A DNA stretch of 42,958 nt from Microcystis novacekii Mn_MB_F_20050700_S1 (GTDB taxonomy: Bacteria > Cyanobacteriota > Cyanobacteriia > Cyanobacteriales > Microcystaceae). Made by a program: the position numbers and the translations under genes. Positions 6,957 to 16,901 of the stretch are shown here, in pieces. Location of the stretch: NCBI GenBank assembly GCA_007096045.1, contig SFAU01000122.1, positions 1 through 42,958 of the forward strand, read 5' to 3'. The notes under the pieces are model-generated. The model was not told where the DNA came from. It did not search any database and saw only the letters and a list, made by a program, of their open reading frames with translations. How positions within the stretch are numbered: position 1 is the first letter of the stretch; each line of letters opens with the position of its first letter.

Positions 6957-9608
6957 TTATTCCTCTCCGGAGACTTCCCATAACTCTGCCAGTGAATTAT
7001 CTTCAATTTCTATCTCGTCAATTGTATCATCAGTTAAGCCCAACTCTTTCTTGGCGAACACGCGCCTTGCACGACGATCAAGAATTTTAATAATATTGGT
7101 TCTATCTTGTTTAATTGCATCAATGTCTTCTTTTTGTATCAACACCATATAGTATCTCGATACTTCCATCATTCGATAAGCATACTGAAAAGCGTCTCTA
7201 GTAAATTCACCAGTAGTCACAATCATAACTACGTCAGACCCCGTTACGAAGGTCATACCAACTTCTTTGGCTAATACTTCTACATCTACTCGCTTTGTAT
7301 TTTTACACTGAATTTGCCAACGATGATAAACAAAGCGGTCTGATGCTGCCAGAACATCTACTTCACCCTGTCCAGTTTCATAGTCTCTTTTCCGCCATTT
7401 TGTGAATCTAAGACTGGTTAGACGAATCATCCAAATCGCCAGCAGTTCAAGAGCTTTACCCTTAATATGTTTATCGGGATTATCTAGGTCATTAACAACA
7501 TCTTCAAAACTTCGATTTAGCTCCGTTTGGGAGATTTCTGTAATATCGGATATAGATTGTAATAATCTAGATAACAGTTCTAGCTGTGATTTCTCGGTCA
7601 GCTTAACAAGATTAGGTTTCGCTCCTCGTCCACCAGTGGTTTTCTCAGTTGCAATTAAGCCGACTTTTACTAAAGGTTGAATAATATCCTGAACAAAAGA
7701 TTTCGAGGGGAATCGTATTTTATAAACACTGGTGGCGTATCTGGTAATTTTATTCCACTTGGTTAGCTCAGTAATCGCCATCTGAAGCATAGCCAGTAAA
7801 AAATATTTTTGTTCTGAACTAAGAGTATAAAGCTCGTCAATATAGTCTCGATCAAGTTCTAATAGATCATAGACTCGATCCCAGTTAATCTCGTAACTTT
7901 TCTCTAGGACTTTAGCTTCTTGTAACCATTGTCTCATGGTACTAACATAAGTACAATTGGTCGAGAGTGAATACCCCATTTCTTGAAGTTCGTAAGCGAT
8001 GATTTCTAGCTGGGGTTTATCTCCCCTGCTATTAATCGCTTCTATCGCTTTTATTAGGGACATTCCAGTTAGGTTAACAAGAATATGGCGAGCAAAAATT
8101 GTGAAAACTGTCTCACTATCTTGTTGATTGTCTAATATTTCATTAGCGATATCCGTGAGTCGATACTGCCAATCATCACCATCAATTGATTCCACCAACT
8201 TATAAGCACGAAGGGAAAGAAATGTATTCATGGCAAGTTTGCCACGATTCTCTCCTTTCTGGAGAGCATTTTGGCTGGAATAGCCGGCATAATAACGTTT
8301 AGCAATCTCATCCTGAAGCACCCGACGATCGGGAAGACAATCAGAACAAAGTTGTACTAATTCAGATACTTGAAATTGCTTAGGAGAAAACTGGTCGCCG
8401 TAGGTAAATCTGATGATTTTTTTGTCTGTCATACTATCATCGCTTGCAGGAAACAAATCTAACTGAACAAAAGGTTTTTGAGTATCCATTGTTAAGCTTT
8501 TGTCAGAACAATCCTTCGCCAGTTCTAAGGCTCGTGCTTTCAGAGTTTTTCTATCCTTTATAGGAGCTACGACCAAAGGAGCATCTTGTTCAAATCGAAA
8601 CTGCGACGCTATCATATAATCTTCATTTAATTCAAACGCTAACCAACGACGCTCAAGGGTTTCAGCTACTCGTCCTGTCATGTTTGAACCAGCAAAAGGA
8701 TCGAGAACTAAATCACCAGGCTCAGTACAGAGACTAATAACAAATTCGGGTAAAGCTTGCGGAAATCTAGCAGGATGGGGTTTCACCCCTTCTTCCTTAC
8801 ATCTTCTTTGATAGTAATCATTAGATGCCGTGTTAGAAGCAGATATAACATTTACTGGCTGCCCTAAATCATTCTCTAAAATCCAGTTGAACTCTCCCAG
8901 GACTGGACTACCTATAGACGCGCCTCTTTCCTGAATAGAATCAGTAATAATATTTGGGGGAATAGCTCCTCCTCGGTCATTCTGAAATTTAGTAGAAATA
9001 TCATGTCCTGACGGACGCAGTTTTGCCTCATAGCCATTTTTAATCAGGTTTTTCATTGCCTCGCTATAAGGCCGTAAAACTCTCTTGTTATTTGCTTTCG
9101 GGTGCGGCTCCTTCGATAACCACCAAACGGTATTGACAGCATCCTTGACTCGTTCCCTCCTGACTGTCACCCATTCTGCGGGGGTAGGAAGTTTGGCTGG
9201 ATTATACCAAAAAAGTTCTTGGGCGAGAAAAAAACCTAGTCCACCTGCTAATCTCGGTTTACAAAGTTCTATAACTAACTCGAAATGATACAGAGAACGC
9301 ACGGGAAAACCTTTAAGCCAACTACCACCAATATCTATAACTAGGGAGCCTTTGGGCTTGAGAATACGATAAAATTCACCAGCAAATATCTTAAACCATT
9401 CAACGTAATCATCAGCGTCCACATTGCCATATTCTTTTTTTCTTACTAAGGCAAAGGGTGGGGAAGTACAAATCAAATCGACACTCTCATCTGGCAACTC
9501 CCCCATCAGTGTCAGGCTATTACCCAAATAAGCGGAACCAAGCCGAGTCTTATAATAGGGATTTCGGCTGATTTTGATTAAACCATCGTACTCAGTAACA
9601 ATTGGCAC
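6957..9608 (-). CDS. Fused DNA methyltransferase-endonuclease (restriction-modification protein)
   Basis: An 883-residue multidomain protein. The N-terminal ~350 residues are a DNA methyltransferase of the beta arrangement. The catalytic TSPPF motif near residue 49 comes before the SAM-binding DPFAGSNMTG near 304; TSPPFAL is typical of N4-cytosine enzymes such as PvuII-type. The middle ~350 residues are helical with winged-helix-like stretches and may read the target. The C-terminal ~170 residues look like an Mrr-type PD-(D/E)xK nuclease, with GEVDVLAA and WQIQCKN supplying D and QxK. A single polypeptide could thus modify and cut. It starts 31 bp behind cphA on the same strand with lower GC, so it is probably an acquired module that may use cphA transcription. 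Confidence 0.82.
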   Translation of the reverse strand: MPIVTEYDGLIKISRNPYYKTRLGSAYLGNSLTLMGELPDESVDLICTSPPFALVRKKEYGNVDADDYVEWFKIFAGEFYRILKPKGSLVIDIGGSWLKGFPVRSLYHFELVIELCKPRLAGGLGFFLAQELFWYNPAKLPTPAEWVTVRRERVKDAVNTVWWLSKEPHPKANNKRVLRPYSEAMKNLIKNGYEAKLRPSGHDISTKFQNDRGGAIPPNIITDSIQERGASIGSPVLGEFNWILENDLGQPVNVISASNTASNDYYQRRCKEEGVKPHPARFPQALPEFVISLCTEPGDLVLDPFAGSNMTGRVAETLERRWLAFELNEDYMIASQFRFEQDAPLVVAPIKDRKTLKARALELAKDCSDKSLTMDTQKPFVQLDLFPASDDSMTDKKIIRFTYGDQFSPKQFQVSELVQLCSDCLPDRRVLQDEIAKRYYAGYSSQNALQKGENRGKLAMNTFLSLRAYKLVESIDGDDWQYRLTDIANEILDNQQDSETVFTIFARHILVNLTGMSLIKAIEAINSRGDKPQLEIIAYELQEMGYSLSTNCTYVSTMRQWLQEAKVLEKSYEINWDRVYDLLELDRDYIDELYTLSSEQKYFLLAMLQMAITELTKWNKITRYATSVYKIRFPSKSFVQDIIQPLVKVGLIATEKTTGGRGAKPNLVKLTEKSQLELLSRLLQSISDITEISQTELNRSFEDVVNDLDNPDKHIKGKALELLAIWMIRLTSLRFTKWRKRDYETGQGEVDVLAASDRFVYHRWQIQCKNTKRVDVEVLAKEVGMTFVTGSDVVMIVTTGEFTRDAFQYAYRMMEVSRYYMVLIQKEDIDAIKQDRTNIIKILDRRARRVFAKKELGLTDDTIDEIEIEDNSLAELWEVSGEE

Positions 9609-9639
9609 TACTTTATTTTCTAGCTATTTTTCCCAACTG

Positions 9640-12273
9640 CTAACCCTGATTATCGGTTAGGGGTCGATGTTTCTCGATCAAATCGATCGCCTGGGTGACA
9701 CTTTCCGGGAAAATTACCACTAAACCACCCTCAGAAACCGTACTTAAAGCCTTCTCTAAAGCTTCCGTTTCATCGAGAATAACTTCCGGCCGCATACTGG
9801 CATTTTCTTGGCTAATTCCCCGGAGAATTAAATCGGCCACTTCCCCCCGGCGACGACCGCGAGTATCGTTATCTTCCTTAACAATAATTCGATCGAACAT
9901 TTGGGCCGATAATTTCCCTAATAAAATTAAATCATCATCACGTCGATCGCCCGGCCCCCCAACCACGCCGACTTTTTCCCCGGACCAATTGCCGACAAAA
10001 CCGCCGACGGCTTCGTATCCGGCGGGATTATGGGCATAATCGATTAAAGCGTGATGGTGTCCCAAGTCAAACAGGTTCATCCGTCCGGGGGTCTGGGCCA
10101 CGGACGGTTTAAAAGTCCGCACCCCCTGGCGAATTAACTCGATATCGATACCCTGCACAAAAGTGGCTAAACAGGCGGCCAGGGCGTTAGCAATCATAAA
10201 AGGAGCCATTCCCTGCATAGTCACGGGAATATTGACCGCTTCCTCGATTCTCAGCGTCCATTCTCCCTCTAGAATCGACAGATAGCCATTCTCATAAATG
10301 GCGGCCATGCCACCGCGACGGATATGGTCGTGAATAATCGGGTTATCGGGACTCATGGAAAAATAAGCCACTCTTCCCTTGACTTTTTCGGCCATACTAA
10401 CGGTCAAGGGGTCATCGGCATTTAAAACCGCGTAACCCTCGGCGCTAACCACCTCGGCCACAACGCTTTTTACTTTCGCCATTTGTTCGATGGTGTCGAT
10501 ATCGCCGATACCCAAATGGTCGGCGGCCACATTTAACACCACCCCCACATCGCACTGATTAAAGGCTAAACCCGATCGCAGGATACCACCTCGGGCTGTT
10601 TCTAACACAGCAATCTCCACTGTGGGATCCTTCAAAATCATACTGGCGCTGTAGGGACCGGTGTTATCGCCCTTTTCTACCAGATAATCATCGATATATA
10701 CGCCGTCCGTCGTGGTAAATCCGACTACTTTCCCTGTTTGCCGGCAAATATGAGAAATTAAGCGGCTAGTGGTGGTTTTGCCGTTAGTTCCCGTAATGGC
10801 CAGAATTGGCACGCGACTGGGAGTCCCGGGGGGGAATAACATATCGATAACTGGAGCGGCGATATTGCGGGGTAAACCGCGACTGGGGGCGACGTGCATC
10901 CGAAAACCGGGAGCGGCGTTGACTTCTACGATTACCCCGTCCACTTCTTTCAGGGGTTTGCGGATATCATCTGTCACCACATCGATCCCGGCAATGTCCA
11001 AACCGATTAATTTTGCCACTCTTTGGGCGATCCAGACGTTTTCGGGGTGAATTTCGTCGGTACGATCCACAGCGATGCCGCCGGTGCTTAAATTAGCCGT
11101 GGCCCGCAGATAGGCGATCTCTCCGTGGGCTAAAATGCTGGTTAATTCATAGCCCTGTTTTCCTAGCACATTAAGGGCGGTTTTGTCAATAGTTATTTTA
11201 GTTAAAACGTTGGCATGACCGTCACCCCGGTTGGGATCTTGATTAGTAATTTCGATTAATTCTTCTATAGTTGAGCGTCCATCACCGACGACGTGAGCGG
11301 GAATCCGTTCGGCCACGGCGGCGACTTTGCCGTTTATGACTAAAATTCGGTGATCACTGCCTCTATAGTACCTTTCCACGATCACGCTGCGGGTTTTCGA
11401 GGCGGCACTGGCTAGATCATAGGCTTCCTCTGCTTCCTGTTGATTTTTAACATCGATGCTGATGCCCCGGCCGTGGTTGCCATCGAGGGGTTTAATCACG
11501 ATGGGAAACCCTCCCACTTCCTCGATTGCCGCTGACAACTCATCCAAGTATTGAATCACCGTACCCCGGGGGACGGGAATCCCACCATCCTTGAGGATAG
11601 TTTTCGTGCCTTCCTTGTCACAGGCCAACTCAACGGCTAAAATCCCCGAAAAACTGCTTAAAGTGGCTTGAATGCACTTTTGGTGAACGCCATAGCCCAA
11701 TTGCACCATGGCACGAGCGCTCAGGAGTAACCAAGGGATATTTCTAGCTTGTGCTTCTTTGACGATGGTTTCGGTACTCGGACCGAGGGCGGCATTTGCG
11801 CATAAATCGCGTAAATCGGCTAAATCCTGGGCCAATTCTTGCTTAGGATAGGTTCCCGTATCCACAAGCGATTGACACAAACGCACGGCAGCCCGACCCG
11901 CATAACGTCCCGCTTGCTCGTCAACGTACTCAAACACCACGTTATAGACTCCGGGGGTGGAGGTGGCTCTAGTGCGACCAAACCCGACGGGAGTTCCTGC
12001 CAGTTCCTGCAATTCTAGGGCGATATGTTCGATAATATGGCCCATATAAGTACCAGTGCGGACTCGTTCAAAGAAACCGCCACGATAACCGGGGGAGCAG
12101 TAATGTTCGACTAAACTGGGGAGAACGTCGATTAATCCCTCGTAAAAGCCCTGGATTTCATTCGATGGCTTCTCTGCGAGATCTTCGAGATCCAGACGCA
12201 TAACAATGAGCTTGTCGCGACGAATACTCCAGTAGTTGGGACCGCGCAGGGTTTGGGTTCTGAGAATTTTCAT
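9640..12273 (-). CDS. cphA: Cyanophycin synthetase
   Basis: Makes the storage polymer cyanophycin (poly-aspartate with arginine side chains) from Asp, Arg and ATP in the cytosol. I chose the start at 12273 (MKILRTQTLRGPNYWS), the conserved N-terminus, rather than the in-frame ATG 33 bp upstream; this gives 877 residues, the usual size. After the N-terminal domain comes an ATP-grasp domain (GGFPIVIKPLDGNHGRG near 260, VIVEVNAAPGFRMH near 450). A Mur-ligase-like domain follows, with the P-loop ITGTNGKTTTSR near 495 and DYAHNPAG further on. It lies behind cphB on the same strand (107 bp gap), the standard cphBA order. Confidence 0.96.
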   Translation of the reverse strand: MKILRTQTLRGPNYWSIRRDKLIVMRLDLEDLAEKPSNEIQGFYEGLIDVLPSLVEHYCSPGYRGGFFERVRTGTYMGHIIEHIALELQELAGTPVGFGRTRATSTPGVYNVVFEYVDEQAGRYAGRAAVRLCQSLVDTGTYPKQELAQDLADLRDLCANAALGPSTETIVKEAQARNIPWLLLSARAMVQLGYGVHQKCIQATLSSFSGILAVELACDKEGTKTILKDGGIPVPRGTVIQYLDELSAAIEEVGGFPIVIKPLDGNHGRGISIDVKNQQEAEEAYDLASAASKTRSVIVERYYRGSDHRILVINGKVAAVAERIPAHVVGDGRSTIEELIEITNQDPNRGDGHANVLTKITIDKTALNVLGKQGYELTSILAHGEIAYLRATANLSTGGIAVDRTDEIHPENVWIAQRVAKLIGLDIAGIDVVTDDIRKPLKEVDGVIVEVNAAPGFRMHVAPSRGLPRNIAAPVIDMLFPPGTPSRVPILAITGTNGKTTTSRLISHICRQTGKVVGFTTTDGVYIDDYLVEKGDNTGPYSASMILKDPTVEIAVLETARGGILRSGLAFNQCDVGVVLNVAADHLGIGDIDTIEQMAKVKSVVAEVVSAEGYAVLNADDPLTVSMAEKVKGRVAYFSMSPDNPIIHDHIRRGGMAAIYENGYLSILEGEWTLRIEEAVNIPVTMQGMAPFMIANALAACLATFVQGIDIELIRQGVRTFKPSVAQTPGRMNLFDLGHHHALIDYAHNPAGYEAVGGFVGNWSGEKVGVVGGPGDRRDDDLILLGKLSAQMFDRIIVKEDNDTRGRRRGEVADLILRGISQENASMRPEVILDETEALEKALSTVSEGGLVVIFPESVTQAIDLIEKHRPLTDNQG

Positions 12274-12380
12274 GATGTAGCTGGTGTTCGCTGTTGAGAA
12301 GCACAAAGAAGCCGTTCTTTATTGTCTGGTTTTCCGAGATCGGTAAACTGTTCATCGTGAACAGTTTTTCAGGAGTTTTT

Positions 12381-13235
12381 TTACCCCAATTTAGGGATCA
12401 CTTGCTGTTTTTTGAGATGATAGCCATCACCGTAGGCAAGAATATGTACCCGCAGATTATGCAGACTCAGGGGTTCGTTTGCGGTGACGTGATGGTGGTT
12501 GGTGTGGGACATTTCCCTAGCATCAATTACCGTCACTGTACCGCAGCCGATTACTGTCATCGTGCCATCCCGTTCAAACATAGCGCAGGTATCCTCATCG
12601 ATGCCAATTCCTAAACGTTCGGGATAACCAGAGATAGCGCTCATTAACCGGGCCATGCGGTTGCGATTGTGGAAGTGTTGATCGACAATGACTTCAGGAA
12701 TGAGACCTAATCCCATGGCCATATCCACTAGAGCGCGATTGGGTGCTTCCCCGCTGCTGCCCCCAGCAATCATGTGATGACCCATAACGGCGGCCCCGGC
12801 GCTAGTTCCAGCCAAGGTCAGTTCTCCCTGTTGCACTCTTTGTCTGATCCTTTCCATCAGGGGGGTATCGGAGAGCAAACCGCATAAACGCAGCTGGTCG
12901 CCTCCGGTCATAAATACACCTGTACACTCTTCGATGTAGGCCTGGAATTGGGGGTCTTCTCCCTGTACGCGATCACGAATATCGATAACTTTGACGTATT
13001 TTGCCCCCATTTCCTCGAAAATCTTCTGATAGCGATCGCCGATTAAAACCGGTTCTCTGGAAGCGGAGGGAACAATAGCGATCACTGCTTCGCTACCCCC
13101 AGCGCGATTCCAAAAGGTATGCAGTATCTCTTTACCGTGGACTTTGTCCTCGGCACCTCCAATGACTAAAATCGCCGTTTTGAGAGATACGGGGGTAGGA
13201 TTTTGGTGATGTTGGGTTTCTAGCTCGATGATCAT
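12381..13235 (-). CDS. cphB: Cyanophycinase
   Basis: Serine peptidase that cuts cyanophycin to beta-Asp-Arg dipeptides in the cytosol. AILVIGGAEDKVHG opens the fold, FMTGGDQLRL and the nucleophile elbow AGTSAGAAVMGHHM follow, and VVDQHFHNRNRMARL and GIGIDEDTCAMFE close it; all are characteristic of the family. I prefer the start at 13235 (MIIELETQHHQ, 284 residues) because known cyanophycinases begin about 10-15 residues before the VIGGAED strand. The frame is open to 13364, and a longer start cannot be excluded. It lies directly upstream of cphA, so synthesis and breakdown enzymes are probably co-transcribed. Confidence 0.94.
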   Translation of the reverse strand: MIIELETQHHQNPTPVSLKTAILVIGGAEDKVHGKEILHTFWNRAGGSEAVIAIVPSASREPVLIGDRYQKIFEEMGAKYVKVIDIRDRVQGEDPQFQAYIEECTGVFMTGGDQLRLCGLLSDTPLMERIRQRVQQGELTLAGTSAGAAVMGHHMIAGGSSGEAPNRALVDMAMGLGLIPEVIVDQHFHNRNRMARLMSAISGYPERLGIGIDEDTCAMFERDGTMTVIGCGTVTVIDAREMSHTNHHHVTANEPLSLHNLRVHILAYGDGYHLKKQQVIPKLG

Positions 13236-13429
13236 GTCACTGAACGAATAGACATTTTTAGGGATGGAAGGTTTTTCGGGAAGATGGACAGGTATCTTGA
13301 TCTTATTTTCCCTGAACGGTTGACGGAAAAAAATGCGGTTTAGGAAGATTTTTCGGGACATCAAGCAATAGTAGAGGCGATTTTGGCAATTTTCTTCGAT
13401 CCACTGGCAATGACGGACTGTTAGTTAAC

Positions 13430-13595
13430 TTTAAGTCTAGGCTAGACTTCGATCACTCAAGCTAGAGCCAGAAAAACCCCTAGACAGTACAGCATAGTCT
13501 ATCATGTTATCGAGATAGACTAGCGCAAAATTAGCAAGATTTTAACCGCTCGAGCCGTGACAAAATGATAGATTAAAGACTATCCCAGTCTAGGC
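13430..13595. promoter_or_regulatory. Cluster of AGTCTA/TAGACT inverted motifs between cphB and trmD
   Basis: The divergent spacer contains several related inverted motifs: AGTCTAGGCTAGACT (about 13433-13447), the perfect 9-bp stem TAGTCTATC/GATAGACTA at 13495-13522, GATAG...CTATC at about 13568-13588, and another AGTCTAGG just before trmD. Clustering of the same half-site in a divergent promoter region suggests operator sites or a transcribed hairpin. No known regulator motif (for example the NtcA site GTA-N8-TAC) was recognised. Confidence 0.35.
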
Positions 13596-13608
13596 CTTAA
13601 TTTTCCCC

Positions 13609-14304
13609 GTGCAGTTTGACATTATCACTCTCTTTCCCGATTTTTTTACTTCACCGCTGCAGTCGGGGTTGTTGGCAAAAGCTCTCGAACGCGACATCGC
13701 TAGGGTAAATTTGGTCAATCTTCGGGATTTTGCCCACGATAAACACCGTCGTGTCGATGATGAACCCTACGGTGGTGGTGTGGGAATGTTATTAAAACCA
13801 GAGCCAATTTTTGAGGCGATCGAGTCTTTAGCAATTTTACCACCCCGGGAGATCGTGCTGATGACTCCCCAGGGGGAACCTCTCAATCAAGCTTTACTGA
13901 AAACTTGGGCCAGTAGTTATCAGCAGTTAATTCTCATCTGTGGGCATTATGAAGGGGTAGATGAGCGGGTTTGTGAGCATTTGGTGACTAGAGAGGTATC
14001 TTTAGGCGATTTTGTCCTAACTTGTGGAGAAATCCCTGCTTTAGCGATTATTAACGGGGTGACGCGGTTGTTACCTGGGACGGTAGGTAAGGCAGAATCG
14101 TTGAAATTGGAGAGTTTTGAGGCGGGTTTATTGGATTATCCCCAGTATACCCGGCCTCCGGTGTTTCGCGGTTGGCAAGTGCCGCCGGTTTTGCGATCGG
14201 GGAATCATCAAGATATCGCCGATTGGCGCTATCAACAACAACTCGATCGTACTAAGGAACGCCGTCCAGATCTCTGGCAAAAATGGCTAGAGGAACCTGA
14301 TTAA
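13609..14304 (+). CDS. trmD: tRNA (guanine37-N1)-methyltransferase
   Basis: SPOUT-class enzyme that methylates G37 next to the anticodon of tRNAs and prevents frameshifting. The protein opens MQFDIITLFPDFF, the family N-terminus, here from a GTG codon at 13609. RRVDDEPYGGGVGMLLKPEP near residue 50 and the SAM-binding knot (LICGHYEGVDERV, then SLGDFVLTCGE and INGVTRLLPG) are intact. The DYPQYTRP element that contacts tRNA is present. The length of 231 residues is normal. It reads away from cphB and appears to be monocistronic. Confidence 0.95.
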   Translation: MQFDIITLFPDFFTSPLQSGLLAKALERDIARVNLVNLRDFAHDKHRRVDDEPYGGGVGMLLKPEPIFEAIESLAILPPREIVLMTPQGEPLNQALLKTWASSYQQLILICGHYEGVDERVCEHLVTREVSLGDFVLTCGEIPALAIINGVTRLLPGTVGKAESLKLESFEAGLLDYPQYTRPPVFRGWQVPPVLRSGNHQDIADWRYQQQLDRTKERRPDLWQKWLEEPD

Positions 14305-14334
14305 TCCCCAAAAATGCTCGCGTGGGAGGTACCA

Positions 14335-14366
14335 GAGAGGGGAGAAGGGAGAAGGGAGAAGGGAGT
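14335..14366. repeat. GAGAAGG heptameric tandem repeat
   Basis: Just after trmD the sequence GGGGAGAAGGGAGAAGGGAG repeats a 7-nt unit about four times. Short heptamer repeats of this sort are frequent in cyanobacterial spacers; another lies at 41010-41112. No function is suggested. Confidence 0.6.
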
Positions 14367-14480
14367 GGGTACTTAAAAATCAAAATCACTGGCAAAGGAA
14401 GCGCAGATCGTATAGAAAACAGATTTATATTCTGTAAAATGGGAAGTATGAGTGAGTTTTTCTTCTAATATTAATAATAA

Positions 14481-16718
14481 CTAAAAAACCCAGACGGGAA
14501 CTCGTTTATAAGCGGGAGTCCCACAGCGAGGGTCGATTTTAGCCTTGAATAAAACATTGGCTTCGGGATAAAACATAAAGCCAACACCCTCGCGAATCGA
14601 ACCGAAAATAATTTCAATATGCTCTAATTTGCCGGCATCTCCTTGGACGGTGACTCGTTGATGTTCCCGAAAGCCCGCTTTTTTGGCATCTTCGGCGTTT
14701 ATTAATAAGCAATGACGGTGAGGCATTCCCCGATATTTATCGCCCACTTGATAAACGACGGTATTATGTTGTCCATAACTGCGTCCCGTTCCGAGAATCA
14801 GGGCAATTCCGGGGGCATTTTCCGGTTGGTCGAAATCTTGCTTTTGCGGTGCTTTTAAAGCGGGTAAAGGGGTGACAGACATTTGCGCTTTTCCGGTTGA
14901 GGTCGGAAAATGGGGTTCGGTAAAAATCCGTCCGCTAATGGTAAATTCTGTTTGGGTTTGATCTAATTGCCCGATCTTTTGATAACCCGGAATCGTTTTG
15001 GCGATTAACTGACGAATATAGGCGGTATCGTGTAATCTCGACCAATCAATCGGGTCAGTACCTAAAACCTTGACGGCAATATTTGTTAATAGTTCTACTT
15101 CCGAGATCACATCGACATCAGAACCTTGTAGATGACTGCTTCCCCGCTCGTTAAAACGGACGAAATTATTGCCCGATTCAGTTGTTGTCGGGTGAGGATT
15201 TTCAAAACGAGCGAAGACGGGTAAAATTACCGTATTTTGTCGGGCTAATCCCTGAAAATGTCCTAAATTTGGCTTAGTAGCCACATAAAAAATCGTATCA
15301 ATTTGAGCTAAGGCTTTTTTGGCTTGAGTTAAATCTGGATTTGCGCCATAAAGATTACCTCCCAAACAGAAAAGGGTATTGATTTTTCCCCGTTCGGCAG
15401 CTTCAATTAATGCCCTGGTATCATAACCGCCGGTTATATTTAATGGCTTTCCTAAAAGTTGAGCAAGTGCTTCGGCGATTTCCTGACGTAATCTCACCGT
15501 AACGCCCATAGAACCGAAGCCCTGTACATTAGAATGACCTCTGATTGGCATGGTTCCGGCTCCGATTTTGCCAGCATTTCCCGTCACTAAAGCGGTATTG
15601 GCAATACTGATAATATTATCTACTCCGTTTTCCTGTTGTGTAACCCCCATCGCCCAAGCGAAAACCACACGCTCTAAATTGCCGAAAAGGGCGGCGGTTG
15701 CTTCAATTTCTTCTCGGGACAAACCGCAGGTTTTAGTAATGGTTTCCCAGGGTGTTTGTCGGGCATAATCTATAACAGATTGCCAATTTTCTGTATGGGA
15801 TTCGAGATAATCCCACCGCAATAAATTTTGTTCAATTAAAGATTTTTGTAATCCGACGAATAGGGCAGTATCGCTACCCGGTATCGGCTGTAGGTAGAGA
15901 GTCGAAATATCGGAACCGCCCCGCAATAAAGATTTAATCGGAAAAGCGGGCGAGGAGAATTTGACCAATCCGACTTCAATTTGCGGGTTAATAATAATAA
16001 TTTTACCGCCGCGATTGCGAATTTGAATTAATTCATTCATCAGGCGAGGATGATTAGCCGGGGCGTTAGAACCGATTAACACCACACAATCGGCTTGTTT
16101 TAAACTTTCCAGACTGACCATCGAAGTTCCGGAGCCGAAAACCTGTTTTAAGCCTACGGTCGAGGCAGCATGACAGAGATCGGAACAATCGGCTAAATTA
16201 TTACTTCCTAATGCCCGGAAAAACAATTGTAAGAGATAGGCGGCTTCATTAGAAGAACGTCCCGAACTATAGGAGGCCAGAGTCTCGGACGGTTGGCGAA
16301 AAGCTTGTTCGGCTAATCGATAAACTTCTTCCCAACTAATACGTTGATAGTGACTTTCTCCGGCTTTTAAGAGGACGGGATAACTGAAACGACCCAAGCG
16401 ATCGCATTCTAGGGAGGTTAAGGACTGTAATTGAGCGAGATGATAGGTCTGAAAAAAATCGGTTTTAATACCTGGCATTAATTCGGAAGTAACTGCCTCG
16501 ACACTTTTGAGACAACGTTGCAGACTTTCCCCCGCTTCGTTGACAAAACCGCCCTTTTGTCCTCCCGTTCCCCAAGCGCAAGCTAAACAGGCACTTTTAT
16601 GATTTAAGGTTTGCCAGAGTTTAACCCCTTGAGGAGAGAGGGTTTTTTCTGCCCAATATTGCAATATAGGAAAACCCCCGCCCGCCTCAATTTTGTTGGA
16701 TGTTTCTCGTTCGTTCAT
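14481..16718 (-). CDS. Molybdopterin oxidoreductase, YdeP/FdhF-like alpha subunit
   Basis: A member of the formate-dehydrogenase-like/YdeP group of bis-MGD molybdoenzymes. Start chosen at 16718 (MNERETSNKIEAGG), with GGGAGA about 7 bp upstream, in preference to the frame 75 bp further out; this gives 745 residues. CLACAWGTGGQKGGF near residue 45 with a later Cys can form the Fe-S binding site of this subgroup. ADCVVLIGSNAPANHPRL and the GNAGKIGAGTMPIRGHSNVQ segment bind the cofactor. The C-terminal molydop-binding domain starts at LILGTGRSYGQHN. No Tat signal is seen, so it is probably cytosolic. There is no electron-transfer partner gene nearby, so substrate and acceptor are unknown; a stress role as for YdeP is only a possibility. 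Confidence 0.85.
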   Translation of the reverse strand: MNERETSNKIEAGGGFPILQYWAEKTLSPQGVKLWQTLNHKSACLACAWGTGGQKGGFVNEAGESLQRCLKSVEAVTSELMPGIKTDFFQTYHLAQLQSLTSLECDRLGRFSYPVLLKAGESHYQRISWEEVYRLAEQAFRQPSETLASYSSGRSSNEAAYLLQLFFRALGSNNLADCSDLCHAASTVGLKQVFGSGTSMVSLESLKQADCVVLIGSNAPANHPRLMNELIQIRNRGGKIIIINPQIEVGLVKFSSPAFPIKSLLRGGSDISTLYLQPIPGSDTALFVGLQKSLIEQNLLRWDYLESHTENWQSVIDYARQTPWETITKTCGLSREEIEATAALFGNLERVVFAWAMGVTQQENGVDNIISIANTALVTGNAGKIGAGTMPIRGHSNVQGFGSMGVTVRLRQEIAEALAQLLGKPLNITGGYDTRALIEAAERGKINTLFCLGGNLYGANPDLTQAKKALAQIDTIFYVATKPNLGHFQGLARQNTVILPVFARFENPHPTTTESGNNFVRFNERGSSHLQGSDVDVISEVELLTNIAVKVLGTDPIDWSRLHDTAYIRQLIAKTIPGYQKIGQLDQTQTEFTISGRIFTEPHFPTSTGKAQMSVTPLPALKAPQKQDFDQPENAPGIALILGTGRSYGQHNTVVYQVGDKYRGMPHRHCLLINAEDAKKAGFREHQRVTVQGDAGKLEHIEIIFGSIREGVGFMFYPEANVLFKAKIDPRCGTPAYKRVPVWVF

Positions 16719-16901
16719 CGTTTTTTCTCCCGATTTTTTCTCAAATCCCTCCGATAGGGAAAGTGTACCCAGTACAGTTGAGTTTATCACCATTTTTCAA
16801 AAAGTGCATTAGCAACGGATAAACGAGCGGGTAAGCTACGGTTAGTTGTTGACAATATCTCCTGATTGTGATTTCATCAGACTAGGGAGAGGTCTATTAA
16901 A

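Noticed and set aside
12294-12614. 106-residue plus-strand ORF opposite cphB
   Set aside because: It is a shadow of the cyanophycinase 3' end, which has strong family motifs on the minus strand.
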